Origin: Halobellus inordinatus
GTDB lineage: Archaea; Halobacteriota; Halobacteria; Halobacteriales; Haloferacaceae
Assembly (NCBI RefSeq): GCF_024464655.1
Contig: NZ_JANHAV010000003.1
Coordinates: forward strand, 303,359-367,358
DNA: 64,000 nt
Direction of reading: 5' to 3'
How positions within the stretch are numbered: the stretch's first letter is position 1; the number at the start of each line of letters is the position of its first letter. A program made the translations under genes and the position numbers. Shown here one piece after another: positions 43,657 through 52,437 of the stretch. The notes under the pieces are model-generated. The model was not told where the DNA came from and did no database searches. It was given only the letters and a program-made list of their open reading frames with translations.

Positions 43657-44092
43657 AGTGGGGGGGAGACGGTATCGTGGGCGGTTACGCGTCGGCGGCA
43701 ACCGCCGAGCGGGGAGCAGTGTCGTTTGCGGCTCGGGGCTGGCAGAGCCCGGGAACCTGGGACTCCGGAAGGATACCGACGCTTCGACGATGAAACACTG
43801 CACAGCGCCGAATTTCGTCGCAAACGACAGTCCACTGATAACGTCACGGTACGGAAACATATGTTTTGTGTGCAACGAACCGAATTGCCACAACCGTCTT
43901 CCGGCCTTCACGGTCGCGTGAAGGGTGCGAAACCCCAGTTTTGTTATCTATTTTGATAACTGGAACACTAGATTTAATTTAGGGTAGTTTGTACGGGCAA
44001 ATACGCCTCTCACGACGAGCCTGCAGCCGGGCAACAGGCAACCGAAAACCGAACGACATCACCGCCGTCGTGGGACGGTTCCAACACTACCA
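43657..44092. promoter_or_regulatory. Divergent control region between surface glycoprotein and pilin operon
   Basis: 436 bp without a supported gene. It contains a perfect 12-bp palindrome AAACATATGTTT (43855-43866) and a dyad GTTATC-TATTTT-GATAAC (43943-43960), followed by the TATA-like AGATTTAATTTAGG (about 43971-43984), which fits a promoter of the pilin operon with an 80-90-nt leader. The AT-rich palindromes stand out against the GC-rich background and could be binding sites that balance expression of the two surface systems. Confidence 0.5.
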
Positions 44093-44524
44093 ATGAAACT
44101 CAAACAACTCTTTACCGACGATTCCGCCGTGTCGCCGGTCATCGGCGTCATCCTGATGGTCGCGATCACAGTCATCCTCGCGGCCGTCATCGGATCCTTC
44201 GTGCTGAACCTCGGCCAGGGCGTCCAGCAGACGGCACCCCAGGCGAGTTTCAGTTTCGACTACAACGGTGGAAACGTTACTGTCACACACCAGAGCGGGG
44301 ACTCGATCTCTGGTTCTCAACTGAACACGACCGGTGCAAGCTGGTCGGGAAGTGGGGAAACGTGGGAAAACAAATACCCTAACAGCGTCAGTGCGGGTGA
44401 TTCAATCGTTAAGAATACCACCGCCAGTGGCTTCAACGGCGAGACGATCCGCGTCGTCTGGACCTCCCAGAACGGCGAGACCTCCGCGACGCTGAGCCAA
44501 TCCACCGCACCGGGAGGCGCATAA
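44093..44524 (+). CDS. Archaeal type IV pilin 1 (Pilin_N)
   Basis: 143 residues. [20 protein letters not shown], then the hydrophobic H-domain [21 protein letters not shown], is the haloarchaeal pilin N-terminus processed by the PibD prepilin peptidase. A short beta-rich head ends in [20 protein letters not shown]. The pilin assembles as an adhesion pilus subunit. It is first of three tandem pilin genes spaced 4 nt apart (4 nt to the next start). Confidence 0.9.
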   Translation: MKLKQLFTDDSAVSPVIGVILMVAITVILAAVIGSFVLNLGQGVQQTAPQASFSFDYNGGNVTVTHQSGDSISGSQLNTTGASWSGSGETWENKYPNSVSAGDSIVKNTTASGFNGETIRVVWTSQNGETSATLSQSTAPGGA

Positions 44525-44528
44525 CTCG

Positions 44529-44966
44529 ATGAATCTTAAGCGACTCTTCACCGACGATTCCGCCGTGTCGCCGGTCATCGGCGTCATTCTGATGGTCGCG
44601 ATTACGGTGATTCTGGCGGCCGTCATCGGCTCGTTCGTGCTGAACCTCGGTGGAAGTATCCAGCAGAGCGCGCCGCAGGCGAGTTTCGGCTTCGAGTACG
44701 ACGAAGCGACGAACAATACGACGATTACCCACGAAACGGGCGACTCGATAACCGCAAGTCGACTGAACGTGACGTCGACGGCATCGTTAGACGTCGTTAA
44801 TTCGACGACGTTCGAGGACGTAGGCGGAGAGATATCCGCAGGCGATACAGCTCAGTATAATAAAACCACAGACTGGGCCGGCGAGACGCTTCGTGTCGTC
44901 TGGACGTCCGAGAACGGTGAAACGTCCGCCACGCTGAGCCAATCGACCGCACCCAACGAATCATAA
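44529..44966 (+). CDS. Archaeal type IV pilin 2 (Pilin_N)
   Basis: 145 residues. The N-terminus [20 protein letters not shown] and H-domain are near identical to pilin 1 and 3, while the head ([20 protein letters not shown]) has diverged. It ends in [20 protein letters not shown]. It contains NNT and NVT glycosylation sequons. Same operon as its two paralogues. Confidence 0.9.
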   Translation: MNLKRLFTDDSAVSPVIGVILMVAITVILAAVIGSFVLNLGGSIQQSAPQASFGFEYDEATNNTTITHETGDSITASRLNVTSTASLDVVNSTTFEDVGGEISAGDTAQYNKTTDWAGETLRVVWTSENGETSATLSQSTAPNES

Positions 44967-44970
44967 GTCA

Positions 44971-45408
44971 ATGAAACTCAAACAACTCTTCACCGACGAT
45001 TCCGCCGTGTCGCCGGTCATCGGCGTCATCCTGATGGTCGCGATTACAGTCATCCTCGCGGCCGTCATCGGCTCGTTCGTGCTGAACCTCGGCCAAGGCG
45101 TCCAGCAGACGGCACCCCAGGCGAGTTTCGGCTTCGACTATGACACGACCGATAACGGGAACGTGACGATCACTCACGAAACGGGTGATTCGATTGACGC
45201 CGCGCGGCTGAATACGACTGGATTTCAAAATGGTTCGGCCAGTGTAGCTTGGACAGATCACGTGAGTAATACGGTTTCCGCGGGGACGAGCGCGACATTC
45301 AATAACACCGCCGACTGGAACGGTGAGACGATCCGTGTCGTCTGGCAGTCCACGAACGGCGAGACTTCCGCGACGCTGAGTCAGTCCACCGCACCCGACG
45401 AGTCCTGA
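44971..45408 (+). CDS. Archaeal type IV pilin 3 (Pilin_N)
   Basis: 145 residues. The N-terminal 40 residues equal pilin 1 ([20 protein letters not shown]), and the head ([20 protein letters not shown]) is closest to pilin 2 in the middle. Ends [20 protein letters not shown]. The nucleotide sequence of the first 120 bp is almost identical to pilin 1, indicating recent duplication or gene conversion. Confidence 0.9.
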   Translation: MKLKQLFTDDSAVSPVIGVILMVAITVILAAVIGSFVLNLGQGVQQTAPQASFGFDYDTTDNGNVTITHETGDSIDAARLNTTGFQNGSASVAWTDHVSNTVSAGTSATFNNTADWNGETIRVVWQSTNGETSATLSQSTAPDES

Positions 45409-45431
45409 TCGGCCCAACGGCAATCCGTTCG

Positions 45432-45448
45432 GTTCTCTTTTTATTTGC
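45432..45448 (+). terminator. T-rich terminator of the pilin operon
   Basis: CTCTTTTTATTTG about 25-40 nt after the stop of pilin 3 is the kind of oligo-T stretch used by archaeal RNA polymerase to terminate. No stem-loop is needed in archaea. Confidence 0.45.
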
Positions 45449-45518
45449 CTATAGCTGATTAGCGAGAGGGCGCATCACACAGCCGCATTACGAGCCGCAG
45501 AAGTCTATTTCGCGCGTT

Positions 45519-45707
45519 TCAGACCGCGGGCGCCCCTTCGGAGGTGCCGACGAGCCACGTTCCGTACGTGACGAGCGCGGCGGCCGGGATGAGCGCGTAG
45601 GTGAACAGTTGCGACGCGTCCGGGAGGGCCCCCGGGAGCAGCAGCAGCGATCCGACGACTATGAGAGCGACACCGGCAAGCACGCGTGTGCTATCGAACA
45701 ATCCCAT
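45519..45707 (-). CDS. Small two-helix membrane protein (62 aa)
   Basis: MGLFDSTRVLAGVALIVVGS is followed by a short loop and a second helix LFTYALIPAAALVTYGTWLV, ending GTSEGAPAV. The ATG at 45707 is favoured; the longer open frame is polar and unlike a signal. Function unknown. It converges with the pilin operon and is divergent from the CinA-type gene. Confidence 0.6.
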   Translation of the reverse strand: MGLFDSTRVLAGVALIVVGSLLLLPGALPDASQLFTYALIPAAALVTYGTWLVGTSEGAPAV

Positions 45708-45880
45708 AGGTGGCACTACGGCCCGTGGAATATGGACTTTCCGCTTCTGGACGTCGTCACCGCCGGACCAAAGCGGCGCCTCTCCGATGGACGAGAGCGA
45801 GCACGGGGTTGCGCCCCGGCGCGTTATACTACCGGACGCGTCTGAAACGGAGTTCGTCACCCTGGGGAGAGGAATCTCTT

Positions 45881-45909
45881 GACACAGTTGTGTCCGACAA
45901 TATAAGCAG
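45881..45909 (+). promoter_or_regulatory. Promoter with dyad upstream of the CinA-domain gene
   Basis: GACACA-GT-TGTGTC (45881-45894) is a 6-bp dyad immediately before the TATA-like ACAATATAAGCA (45898-45909), which lies about 28 bp before the ATG at 45931, as expected for a leaderless gene. The dyad position fits an operator. Confidence 0.45.
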
Positions 45910-45930
45910 CCGCCGCCCGACGGAGGGCGT

Positions 45931-46692
45931 ATGGACGTAGCGATCGTCACCGTGGGGAACGAACTGCTCGCGGGCGACATCGAGAACACGAACGCCACGT
46001 GGCTGGCGAAGGAACTCACTGCCCGTGGCGCCGACGTCGCGCGGATCATCGTCGTCCCCGACGACGAGGGCGTCGTCGCCGGGACGATCCGCGAGTGGGC
46101 CGCCGAGTTCGACGCCGTGATCGTCACCGGCGGCCTCGGCGGGACGCCCGACGACGTGACGATGCCCGCCGTCGCCGCCGGGTTAGATCGGGAACTCGTG
46201 GTCAATCCCGTCGCCGACGCAGACGTACAGGAGACGATCGATCGAATCTACGAGGAGAATCCCGATCTGGAGTTCGAGCTCCGGCCTGAGTGGTACGCCT
46301 CGATGCCGGTGGGTGCGACGCCGATTCCGAACCCCGAGGGGCTCGCACCGGGGTGTGTTGCCGAGAACGTGTACGTCCTGCCCGGGATTCCCGAGGAGAT
46401 GGAAGCCGTCTTCGCGAACGTCGCCGGGGAGTTCGATGGCGACGTGGCGACGCAGACGCTGTACTCCCCCGAGACGGAAGGGGCCCTCGCGTCGGTTCTA
46501 GGCGACGTCGCGGAACGATTCGGGATCCGTGTCGGAAGCTACCCGAACCGGGAAGCGGGCGAGACCCGAATCAAGCTCACCGGCGACGACGAAGCAGTGC
46601 TCTCGACGGCCGTGGCGTGGCTCAGAGCGAATTCGCGCGCCGAACTCAGAGTGGCCGACGGAGACGGGGACGGTACCGAAGCCAACGAGTGA
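45931..46692 (+). CDS. CinA N-terminal (molybdopterin-binding-fold) domain protein
   Basis: 253 residues of COG1058. MDVAIVTVGNELLAGDIENT, NATWLAKELTARGADVARII, and VIVTGGLGGTPDDVTMPAVA are the MoCF-like fold motifs; VYVLPGIPEEMEAVF is also conserved. In bacteria the CinA domain hydrolyses ADP-ribose or NMN-type pyrophosphates; stand-alone archaeal versions are annotated as competence/damage-inducible or nicotinamide-nucleotide pyrophosphatases, and the exact substrate here is unknown. It is leaderless (TATA near 45900). Confidence 0.85.
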   Translation: MDVAIVTVGNELLAGDIENTNATWLAKELTARGADVARIIVVPDDEGVVAGTIREWAAEFDAVIVTGGLGGTPDDVTMPAVAAGLDRELVVNPVADADVQETIDRIYEENPDLEFELRPEWYASMPVGATPIPNPEGLAPGCVAENVYVLPGIPEEMEAVFANVAGEFDGDVATQTLYSPETEGALASVLGDVAERFGIRVGSYPNREAGETRIKLTGDDEAVLSTAVAWLRANSRAELRVADGDGDGTEANE

Positions 46693-46728
46693 GCGCGGTG
46701 CGGCGGCTGCGTGGCGTGCGGCGGATAG

Positions 46729-47904
46729 TTAGCGCGGATTCGGGAGGCTCGTGGTGTCTCGCGGTGAGAGCGACGCGAGCGACCCGCGGGATTGGATGAT
46801 GTTGAACGCCGTCACGAGATCCGAGCGGGAGATGAGCCCGACGACCTCGCCCTCGTCGTCGACGACGGGGAGGCGGCCGACGTCGTTCTTCTGCATCTGC
46901 TCGATGGCCGTCATCGCGTCGGCGCCGGGTGAGATCGTCGCCAGGTCGTTCGCCATCACGTCGCCGACCCGGTAGGCGTCGCGTTCGACTTCCTTGATCG
47001 AGCGGGCGTCGCTGAGCGTCACCATCCCGACGAGGCGGTCGCCATCCATCACCGGATAGCCCGTGTGGCGTTCGGTGAACATTCGCTCGAGGAGTTCGGC
47101 GACGCTTGTGTGCTCGCTCACCACGTCGAGATCCTGACGGGGCGTCATCACGTCTCTGACGGTCACGTCCTGGAAGGCGGCCTTCATCACGGTCTGTTGG
47201 GCTTCCGAGGACGCCCCGATGTAGATGAAGAAGGCCAAAGCGACCAGGAACAGATTCGTGAACAGTCCGAAGAGCCCGAGGAGAAACGCGAACACTTTCC
47301 CGACCTCTGCGGCGATTTGTGTCGCGCGGGCGTGCGGTCGCGTTCGCGCGAGGAGGGCACGAAGGACGCGGCCGCCGTCCATCGGGAATCCGGGTAACAT
47401 ATTGAACACCGCGAGCACGATGTTCGTCAGCGCGAGGTAGCCGACGACGAACTTCACGGGGTCGAGTGCCGATGGGAGGACGGCAAAGGCCGCATACGAG
47501 AGCACGCCGAGGGCGACGCTGACGATCGGTCCGGCGACGGCGATCGAGAGCTCCTGCTTCCAGTCTTCGGGCATCTCGGCGAAGCTCGCGACGCCGCCGA
47601 AGAGCCACAGCGTGATCGAGTCGATCTCGTAGCCGTAGCGCATCGCGACGAGCGAGTGGCCGAACTCGTGGAGTAAGACGCAAAAGAAGAGGCCGATCGC
47701 CGCGGCCGCGCCCAGTACCCACTGCATCGACCCGGCCGTCAGCGGGCCGACGTCGATGGCCGAGCCGAACAGGTCGTTCAGGACGCCCACGAGTTGCCCG
47801 ACGTCGTTCCCGATGAGCCACGCGAACAGGGGGAGAACGATGAGGAACGTGAGATCGAGCTTGATCGGGATACCGAACGCGCTACCAATACGGATTCCGC
47901 GCAT
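46729..47904 (-). CDS. Site-2 protease (M50) with two CBS domains
   Basis: 391 residues. The membrane protease core has the zinc motif HEFGHSLVAMRYG and the third-ligand motif NMLPGFPMDGGRVLRALL, with four to six helices; two CBS domains follow (DVMTPRQDLDVVSEHTSVAE; DVMANDLATISPGADAMTAI). This is the SpoIVFB-like, CBS-containing group, which cleaves transmembrane substrates under nucleotide control. The ATG at 47904 is chosen because GGACTTAAGTCC lies about 28 bp upstream, fitting leaderless transcription. Confidence 0.9.
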   Translation of the reverse strand: MRGIRIGSAFGIPIKLDLTFLIVLPLFAWLIGNDVGQLVGVLNDLFGSAIDVGPLTAGSMQWVLGAAAAIGLFFCVLLHEFGHSLVAMRYGYEIDSITLWLFGGVASFAEMPEDWKQELSIAVAGPIVSVALGVLSYAAFAVLPSALDPVKFVVGYLALTNIVLAVFNMLPGFPMDGGRVLRALLARTRPHARATQIAAEVGKVFAFLLGLFGLFTNLFLVALAFFIYIGASSEAQQTVMKAAFQDVTVRDVMTPRQDLDVVSEHTSVAELLERMFTERHTGYPVMDGDRLVGMVTLSDARSIKEVERDAYRVGDVMANDLATISPGADAMTAIEQMQKNDVGRLPVVDDEGEVVGLISRSDLVTAFNIIQSRGSLASLSPRDTTSLPNPR

Positions 47905-48015
47905 AGCGAGACGTTGTCGGGCACGGGACTTAAGTCCAGCCGCGGCCACGCGATTCGCTGACAGAGCCGACCGGCAGACGAACCGCTGAAATACCTCGTC
48001 CACGTACCGTCGGGC

Positions 48016-50073
48016 GTGTCTCAACAGGTCGGCCGCGTCGACACGCTCTTTCTCCACGAGACCGGCGACGACTTCCTCGTGGTCGTCGAACGGGACGGGG
48101 AGCGTGTCTTTCGCGGAGTCCTCGAACTAAAGGAGACGGACGCAGGCCCTCGTCCCGCGAAGTTCCGCATCAAGCGCGGATCGACGGAAGAGCCCCGCGA
48201 TCCGAGCCAGTTCATCGAGCTTGCGCGCCGTGCGTCGCGAATCCGTATTTCGGAACAGACCTCGAAGCAGCGTCGCGACGAACTTCGCGAGATGCTCGAC
48301 GGCTACCAACTCGAAGCGCTAGTCGTTCGGACGTGTCGATACTGCGCTTCCGATGGGAGGTACTCGCCGATCACGGAGGATACGGCGATCAAGACCGACC
48401 GCGAGTACATCTGCCCCGACTGTGCAAAGCGGGAACTGGAGCGCGAACTCGACTTCTCGGCATCGGGGCGGCTCACCGGGGCGGCGCAGGACCGGCTCGA
48501 AGACCTCCTCTTGGAAACGCAGGACCTCGATCGGATCTCGAACCTCCTCGCCGGGGGGCTCGATCCCGATCTCACGAAGTTCGACACCGTCAGCGCGACG
48601 ACCGACGAAGTCGACCTCGTCGAGACGTCGACGCTCGATCTCCACCCCGAACTCCAGCGGCGGGTCGAAGACCGATTCGACACGCTGCTTCCAGTGCAGT
48701 CGCTGTCGGTCGACAACGGGTTGTTCGAGGGCCGCGACCAACTCGTCGTGAGCGCGACCGCGACCGGGAAGACGCTCGTCGGTGAGCTCGCGGGGCTCGA
48801 CCGGGCGCTGAAGGGAGAGGGCAAACTGCTCTTTTTGGTCCCGCTCGTCGCCCTGGCGAACCAGAAGCACGAGGACTTCGAGGAGCGCTACGGCGACCTC
48901 CTCGACGTGACGATCCGCGTCGGCGCGTCCCGGATCAACGACGACGGCAACCGCTTCAATCCGAACGCGGACATCGTCGTGGGGACCTACGAGGGCATCG
49001 ACCACGCGTTGCGGACGGGGAAAGACCTCGGCGACATCGGCACCGTCGTCATCGACGAGGTCCACACGCTCAAAGAGGAGGAGCGCGGCCACCGCCTCGA
49101 TGGTCTCATCAGCCGGCTAAAGTACTACTGCGAGGACCGCGAGGCGGCCCGCGAGAGCTACGGGGGCGCACAGTACGTCTATCTCTCCGCGACGGTCGGG
49201 AATCCGGAGTCGCTGGCCGAGCGCCTCCGCGCGACACTCATCGAGTTCGAGGAGCGTCCGGTCCCGATCGAGCGTCACGTGACGTTCGCCGACGGCAGAG
49301 AGAAGCCGGACATCATCAACAAACTCGTCAGACGCGAGTTCGACTCGAAGTCCTCGAAGGGCTACCGCGGGCAGACCATCGTCTTCACGAACTCGCGGCG
49401 GCGGTGTCACGAGATCTCGCGAAAACTGGAGTACGACTCCGCGCCGTATCACGCCGGCCTCGACTACGGCCGGCGGAAGCGCGTCGAGCGGCAGTTCGGG
49501 GATCAAGACCTCGCCGCGGTGGTCACGACCGCCGCGCTCGCCGCCGGCGTCGACTTCCCCGCCTCACAGGTCATCTTCGACTCGCTGGCGATGGGCATCG
49601 AGTGGCTCTCCGTCCAGGAGTTCGAGCAGATGCTCGGGCGTGCCGGCCGCCCGGACTACCACGATCAGGGGACGGTCTATCTTCTCGTCGAACCCGACTG
49701 CACCTACCACAACACGATGGAGATGACCGAAGACGAGGTCGCGTTCAAACTCCTGAAAGGCGAGATGGAAGACGTCTTGACGCACTACGACGAGACCGCG
49801 GCCGCCGAGGAGACGCTCGCGAACGTCGTCGTCGCCGGCAAGCGTGCCAAGCGACTGAACGACCGGATGGTCGGTGACGTCCCGACGAAACACGCGATCG
49901 GCAAACTGCTCCAGTGGGAGTTCATCGACGGCTTCGATCCGACGCCGCTGGGACGGGCGGTCTGTCGGCACTTCCTCTCGCCGAAAGACGCGTTCCGCAT
50001 CCTCGATTGCATCCGCTCGGGCACGGACCCCTACGACCTCGTCGCCGAGATGGAACTCCAAGACGAGTTCTGA
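48016..50073 (+). CDS. Ski2-like DEAD/DEAH-box helicase with internal zinc ribbon
   Basis: 685 residues, GTG start (TATA-like GAAATACC about 25 bp upstream). A unique N-terminal domain of about 100 residues precedes a zinc ribbon with CRYC (107-110) and CPDC (133-136). The helicase core has ATATGKT (247-253), DEVH (347-350), SATVGNPESLAERL, GQTIVFTNSRRRCHEIS and QMLGRAGRPDYHDQGT (motif VI), the Ski2/Hel308 style. It probably unwinds RNA or DNA in repair or decay; related haloarchaeal proteins lack a confirmed substrate. Confidence 0.88.
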   Translation: MSQQVGRVDTLFLHETGDDFLVVVERDGERVFRGVLELKETDAGPRPAKFRIKRGSTEEPRDPSQFIELARRASRIRISEQTSKQRRDELREMLDGYQLEALVVRTCRYCASDGRYSPITEDTAIKTDREYICPDCAKRELERELDFSASGRLTGAAQDRLEDLLLETQDLDRISNLLAGGLDPDLTKFDTVSATTDEVDLVETSTLDLHPELQRRVEDRFDTLLPVQSLSVDNGLFEGRDQLVVSATATGKTLVGELAGLDRALKGEGKLLFLVPLVALANQKHEDFEERYGDLLDVTIRVGASRINDDGNRFNPNADIVVGTYEGIDHALRTGKDLGDIGTVVIDEVHTLKEEERGHRLDGLISRLKYYCEDREAARESYGGAQYVYLSATVGNPESLAERLRATLIEFEERPVPIERHVTFADGREKPDIINKLVRREFDSKSSKGYRGQTIVFTNSRRRCHEISRKLEYDSAPYHAGLDYGRRKRVERQFGDQDLAAVVTTAALAAGVDFPASQVIFDSLAMGIEWLSVQEFEQMLGRAGRPDYHDQGTVYLLVEPDCTYHNTMEMTEDEVAFKLLKGEMEDVLTHYDETAAAEETLANVVVAGKRAKRLNDRMVGDVPTKHAIGKLLQWEFIDGFDPTPLGRAVCRHFLSPKDAFRILDCIRSGTDPYDLVAEMELQDEF

Positions 50074-50205
50074 ACGCCGCCGGCGGTCGCCGACCCGACT
50101 CATCACACTCGGGTGACGGAGGTCGAATCGGGGGCGAAAGGAGCTCTACCGCCGGACGTGAGAAAAATCCCACAGTATTTTGCACTGGCGAGTCGACCGA
50201 ACAAT

Positions 50206-52056
50206 GTGGCACCGATACCGCCTGGCGTCCTCGCTGTTTTCCTCGTCGTCCTCGTCGCGCTCGCGCTGTTCGTCACCGAGCCAGTTCCGGTCGACGTCAC
50301 TGCGATCGGGGTGATGGTGGCGCTGCTGTTGATCCAGCCGGCGTCGGCGGCGCTGGCAACGATAGGGCTCTTGGGCGACCCGATCGTGCTCTTTGCGGAC
50401 TACCCCGCGGACGCGCTGTCGGGCTTTTCGAGCGAGGCGACGCTGACGGTGCTTGCGATGTTCATCCTCAGCGACGGCGTCCAGCGCACCGGCGTCGTCC
50501 AGCGGCTGGGCGCGCGGATCGCCTCTTTCACAGGAGACAGTATGGACCGACAGCTCGGGGCGACGATCGGCGTCGTCGCGCCCATTTCCGGATTCATCAA
50601 CAACACCGCGGCGGTCGCCATCTTGCTGCCGATGGTGACAGACCTCGCCGAGCGCGGCGGGACGTCGCCGTCGAAACTGCTCTTGCCGCTCTCGTATGCG
50701 TCGATGTTCGGCGGGATGCTCACGCTAATCGGGACGTCGACGAACATCCTCGCCTCCGAACTCTCGGGACGGCTCATCGGCCGGACGTTCACGATGTTCG
50801 AGTTCACGCAACTCGGTATCGTCGTCTCCATCGTGGGCACAGCGTACTTGCTGACGGTCGGGCGGTGGCTGACCCCAGAGCGGATCAAGCCCCGACAGGA
50901 TCTGACCGAGGAGTTCGAGATGGGCGAGTACCTGACGGAGGTCGTCGTCCGCGAGGACTCACCGCTCGTCGGCCAGCAGGTCCGGCGCGCGCTGGAGGAG
51001 ACAGATTTCGACATCGACCTGATTCAGTTGATCCGCAGCGGCGAGGTCTTCCTCGAACCGCTCGGGCCGAAACAGATTCAACCGGGCGACGTGTTCGCGA
51101 TTCGGACCGACCGCGACACGCTCGTCGAACTACTCGACGTCGAAGGGCTGGACGTCGTGCCGACGGCCGTCGACGAATCGGAGCTAGAAGCCGGCGAAGC
51201 CCGGCAGAATCTCGTCGAGGTCGTCATCGGTCCGGGGTCGTCACTCGTCGGCGAGTCGCTCGCGTCTGCGAGCTTTCGACAGCGGTACAACGCGACGGTG
51301 CTCGCGCTGCGGCGCGGGCAGGAACTCTTCCGCCGGCGGATGGACAACGTCACGCTCCGCGTCGGCGACACGCTCCTCGTGCAGGCGACCGCCGACAGCA
51401 TCGAGCGGCTCGATGCGAACCGGGACTTCATCGTCGCCCAGGAGATCGAACAGCACGACTTCCGCGGGGAGAAGACGCCGATCGCCGTGGGCATCGTCGT
51501 CGCCGTCGTCGGCCTCGCCGCGCTCGACATCCTCCCGATCGTCGTCTCCGCGCTCGCGGGGTCGCTCGCGATGGTCGCGACGCGATGTCTCCGTCCGGGC
51601 GAACTCTACGACGCGGTTCAGTGGGACGTCGTCTTCTTGCTCGCAGGTGTCATTCCGCTGGGCATCGCACTGGAGTCGTCCGGTGGCGCGGCGCTGCTGG
51701 CAGGACTCGTCGTCGCCGCGGGCGATCTACTGCCGCTCGTCGGGGTGCTGGCGGTGTTCTATTTCATCACCGCGATCCTGACGAACGTCATCTCGAACAA
51801 CGCGAGTGTCGTGTTGATGATCCCAGTCGCGGTCGAGGCAGCTCAGACGCTCGGTGCGAACGCCTTCTCGTTCATCCTGGCAGTGACGTTCGCGGCGTCG
51901 ACGGCGTTTATGACGCCCGTCGGCTACCAGACGAACCTGTTCGTCTACGGTCCCGGCGGCTACCGTTTCAGCGACTACCTCCGGGTCGGCGGCCCGCTTC
52001 AGTTGGTGTTCGCGGCGGTGACGACCGTCGGCATCGCCGCGATCTGGGGAATCTGA
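50206..52056 (+). CDS. SLC13-type permease with two TrkA-C (RCK_C) domains
   Basis: About 616 residues. The first helices are followed by FINNTAAVAILLPMVTDLAE and SMFGGMLTLIGTSTNILASE (first repeat of the divalent-anion/Na+ symporter fold). Two RCK_C/TrkA-C domains lie in the cytoplasmic loop (for example EYLTEVVVREDSPLVGQQVR and NLVEVVIGPGSSLVGESLAS), and the second repeat has ITAILTNVISNNASVVLMIP. It imports an anion (sulfate, dicarboxylate or other) with cations. The frame begins at GTG 50113, but the TATA-like GTATTTTGC (50172-50180) puts the leaderless start at GTG 50206. Confidence 0.85.
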   Translation: MAPIPPGVLAVFLVVLVALALFVTEPVPVDVTAIGVMVALLLIQPASAALATIGLLGDPIVLFADYPADALSGFSSEATLTVLAMFILSDGVQRTGVVQRLGARIASFTGDSMDRQLGATIGVVAPISGFINNTAAVAILLPMVTDLAERGGTSPSKLLLPLSYASMFGGMLTLIGTSTNILASELSGRLIGRTFTMFEFTQLGIVVSIVGTAYLLTVGRWLTPERIKPRQDLTEEFEMGEYLTEVVVREDSPLVGQQVRRALEETDFDIDLIQLIRSGEVFLEPLGPKQIQPGDVFAIRTDRDTLVELLDVEGLDVVPTAVDESELEAGEARQNLVEVVIGPGSSLVGESLASASFRQRYNATVLALRRGQELFRRRMDNVTLRVGDTLLVQATADSIERLDANRDFIVAQEIEQHDFRGEKTPIAVGIVVAVVGLAALDILPIVVSALAGSLAMVATRCLRPGELYDAVQWDVVFLLAGVIPLGIALESSGGAALLAGLVVAAGDLLPLVGVLAVFYFITAILTNVISNNASVVLMIPVAVEAAQTLGANAFSFILAVTFAASTAFMTPVGYQTNLFVYGPGGYRFSDYLRVGGPLQLVFAAVTTVGIAAIWGI

Positions 52057-52112
52057 TTCCGGTCGACGCCGAACGAAATCCTTTACTCGGTGACGCCGCC
52101 ACGTACAGACGC

Positions 52113-52185
52113 GGGACCGTGGGTTAGCCTGGTATACTTCGGGCCTTGGGTGCCCGTGACCCCGGTTCGAATCCGGGCGGTCCCA
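52113..52185 (+). tRNA. tRNA-Pro (TGG anticodon)
   Basis: 73 nt: acceptor GGGACCG/CGGTCCC, anticodon stem CGGGC/GCCCG around CTTGGGT (anticodon TGG), T arm CCCGG-TTCGAAT-CCGGG, discriminator A, no encoded CCA. The 3' end, from the T-loop onward, is repeated 110 bp downstream. Confidence 0.95.
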
Positions 52186-52385
52186 TTTCTGTGCGACGAA
52201 CGTACGTGAGGAGCCAGAAACCGACAGCGACCGGTTCGAGCTCGGCGAGGCCGAGCCTACGAGGTCTCGATTCAGTTCGAATCCGGGCGGTCCCATTTCT
52301 GTGCGCGGAATCCTCGTGAGAAACCGGAACCGGACAGTTACTGGTTCGAATTCGTCGAGCCCGAGCGTGTGAAGACTCGGTTCAG
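52165..52385 (+). repeat. Two-copy 110-bp tandem repeat starting in tRNA-Pro 3' end
   Basis: The segment from 52165, beginning GTTCGAATCCGGGCGGTCCC and running through ATTTCTGTGCG, recurs perfectly for 31 bp at 52275-52305. After this the two units stay alignable but diverge: each carries a second T-loop-like GGTTCGA (52231 and 52341 area), a CGAGxCCGAG motif and a final GGTTCAG/GATTCAG. A third, very weak copy begins near 52386 (GTCGAAGCC). This is an attachment-site-like duplication of the tRNA 3' end; no integrase is near. Unit length 110 bp. Confidence 0.85.
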
Positions 52386-52437
52386 GTCGAAGCCACTCGG
52401 CCCGATCGATGGCGAGCGCCGAGTGTGACAAACAGGC

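Noticed and set aside
40459..43911. Surface glycoprotein starting at 43911 (1150 aa)
   Set aside because: The additional 85 residues are basic and proline-rich and would bury the signal peptide that begins cleanly at 43656.
45787..45882. Possible 31-aa protein (starting MDESEHGVAP) upstream of the CinA gene
   Set aside because: No promoter spacing, homology or other support; the codon bias alone is not enough in a GC-rich genome.
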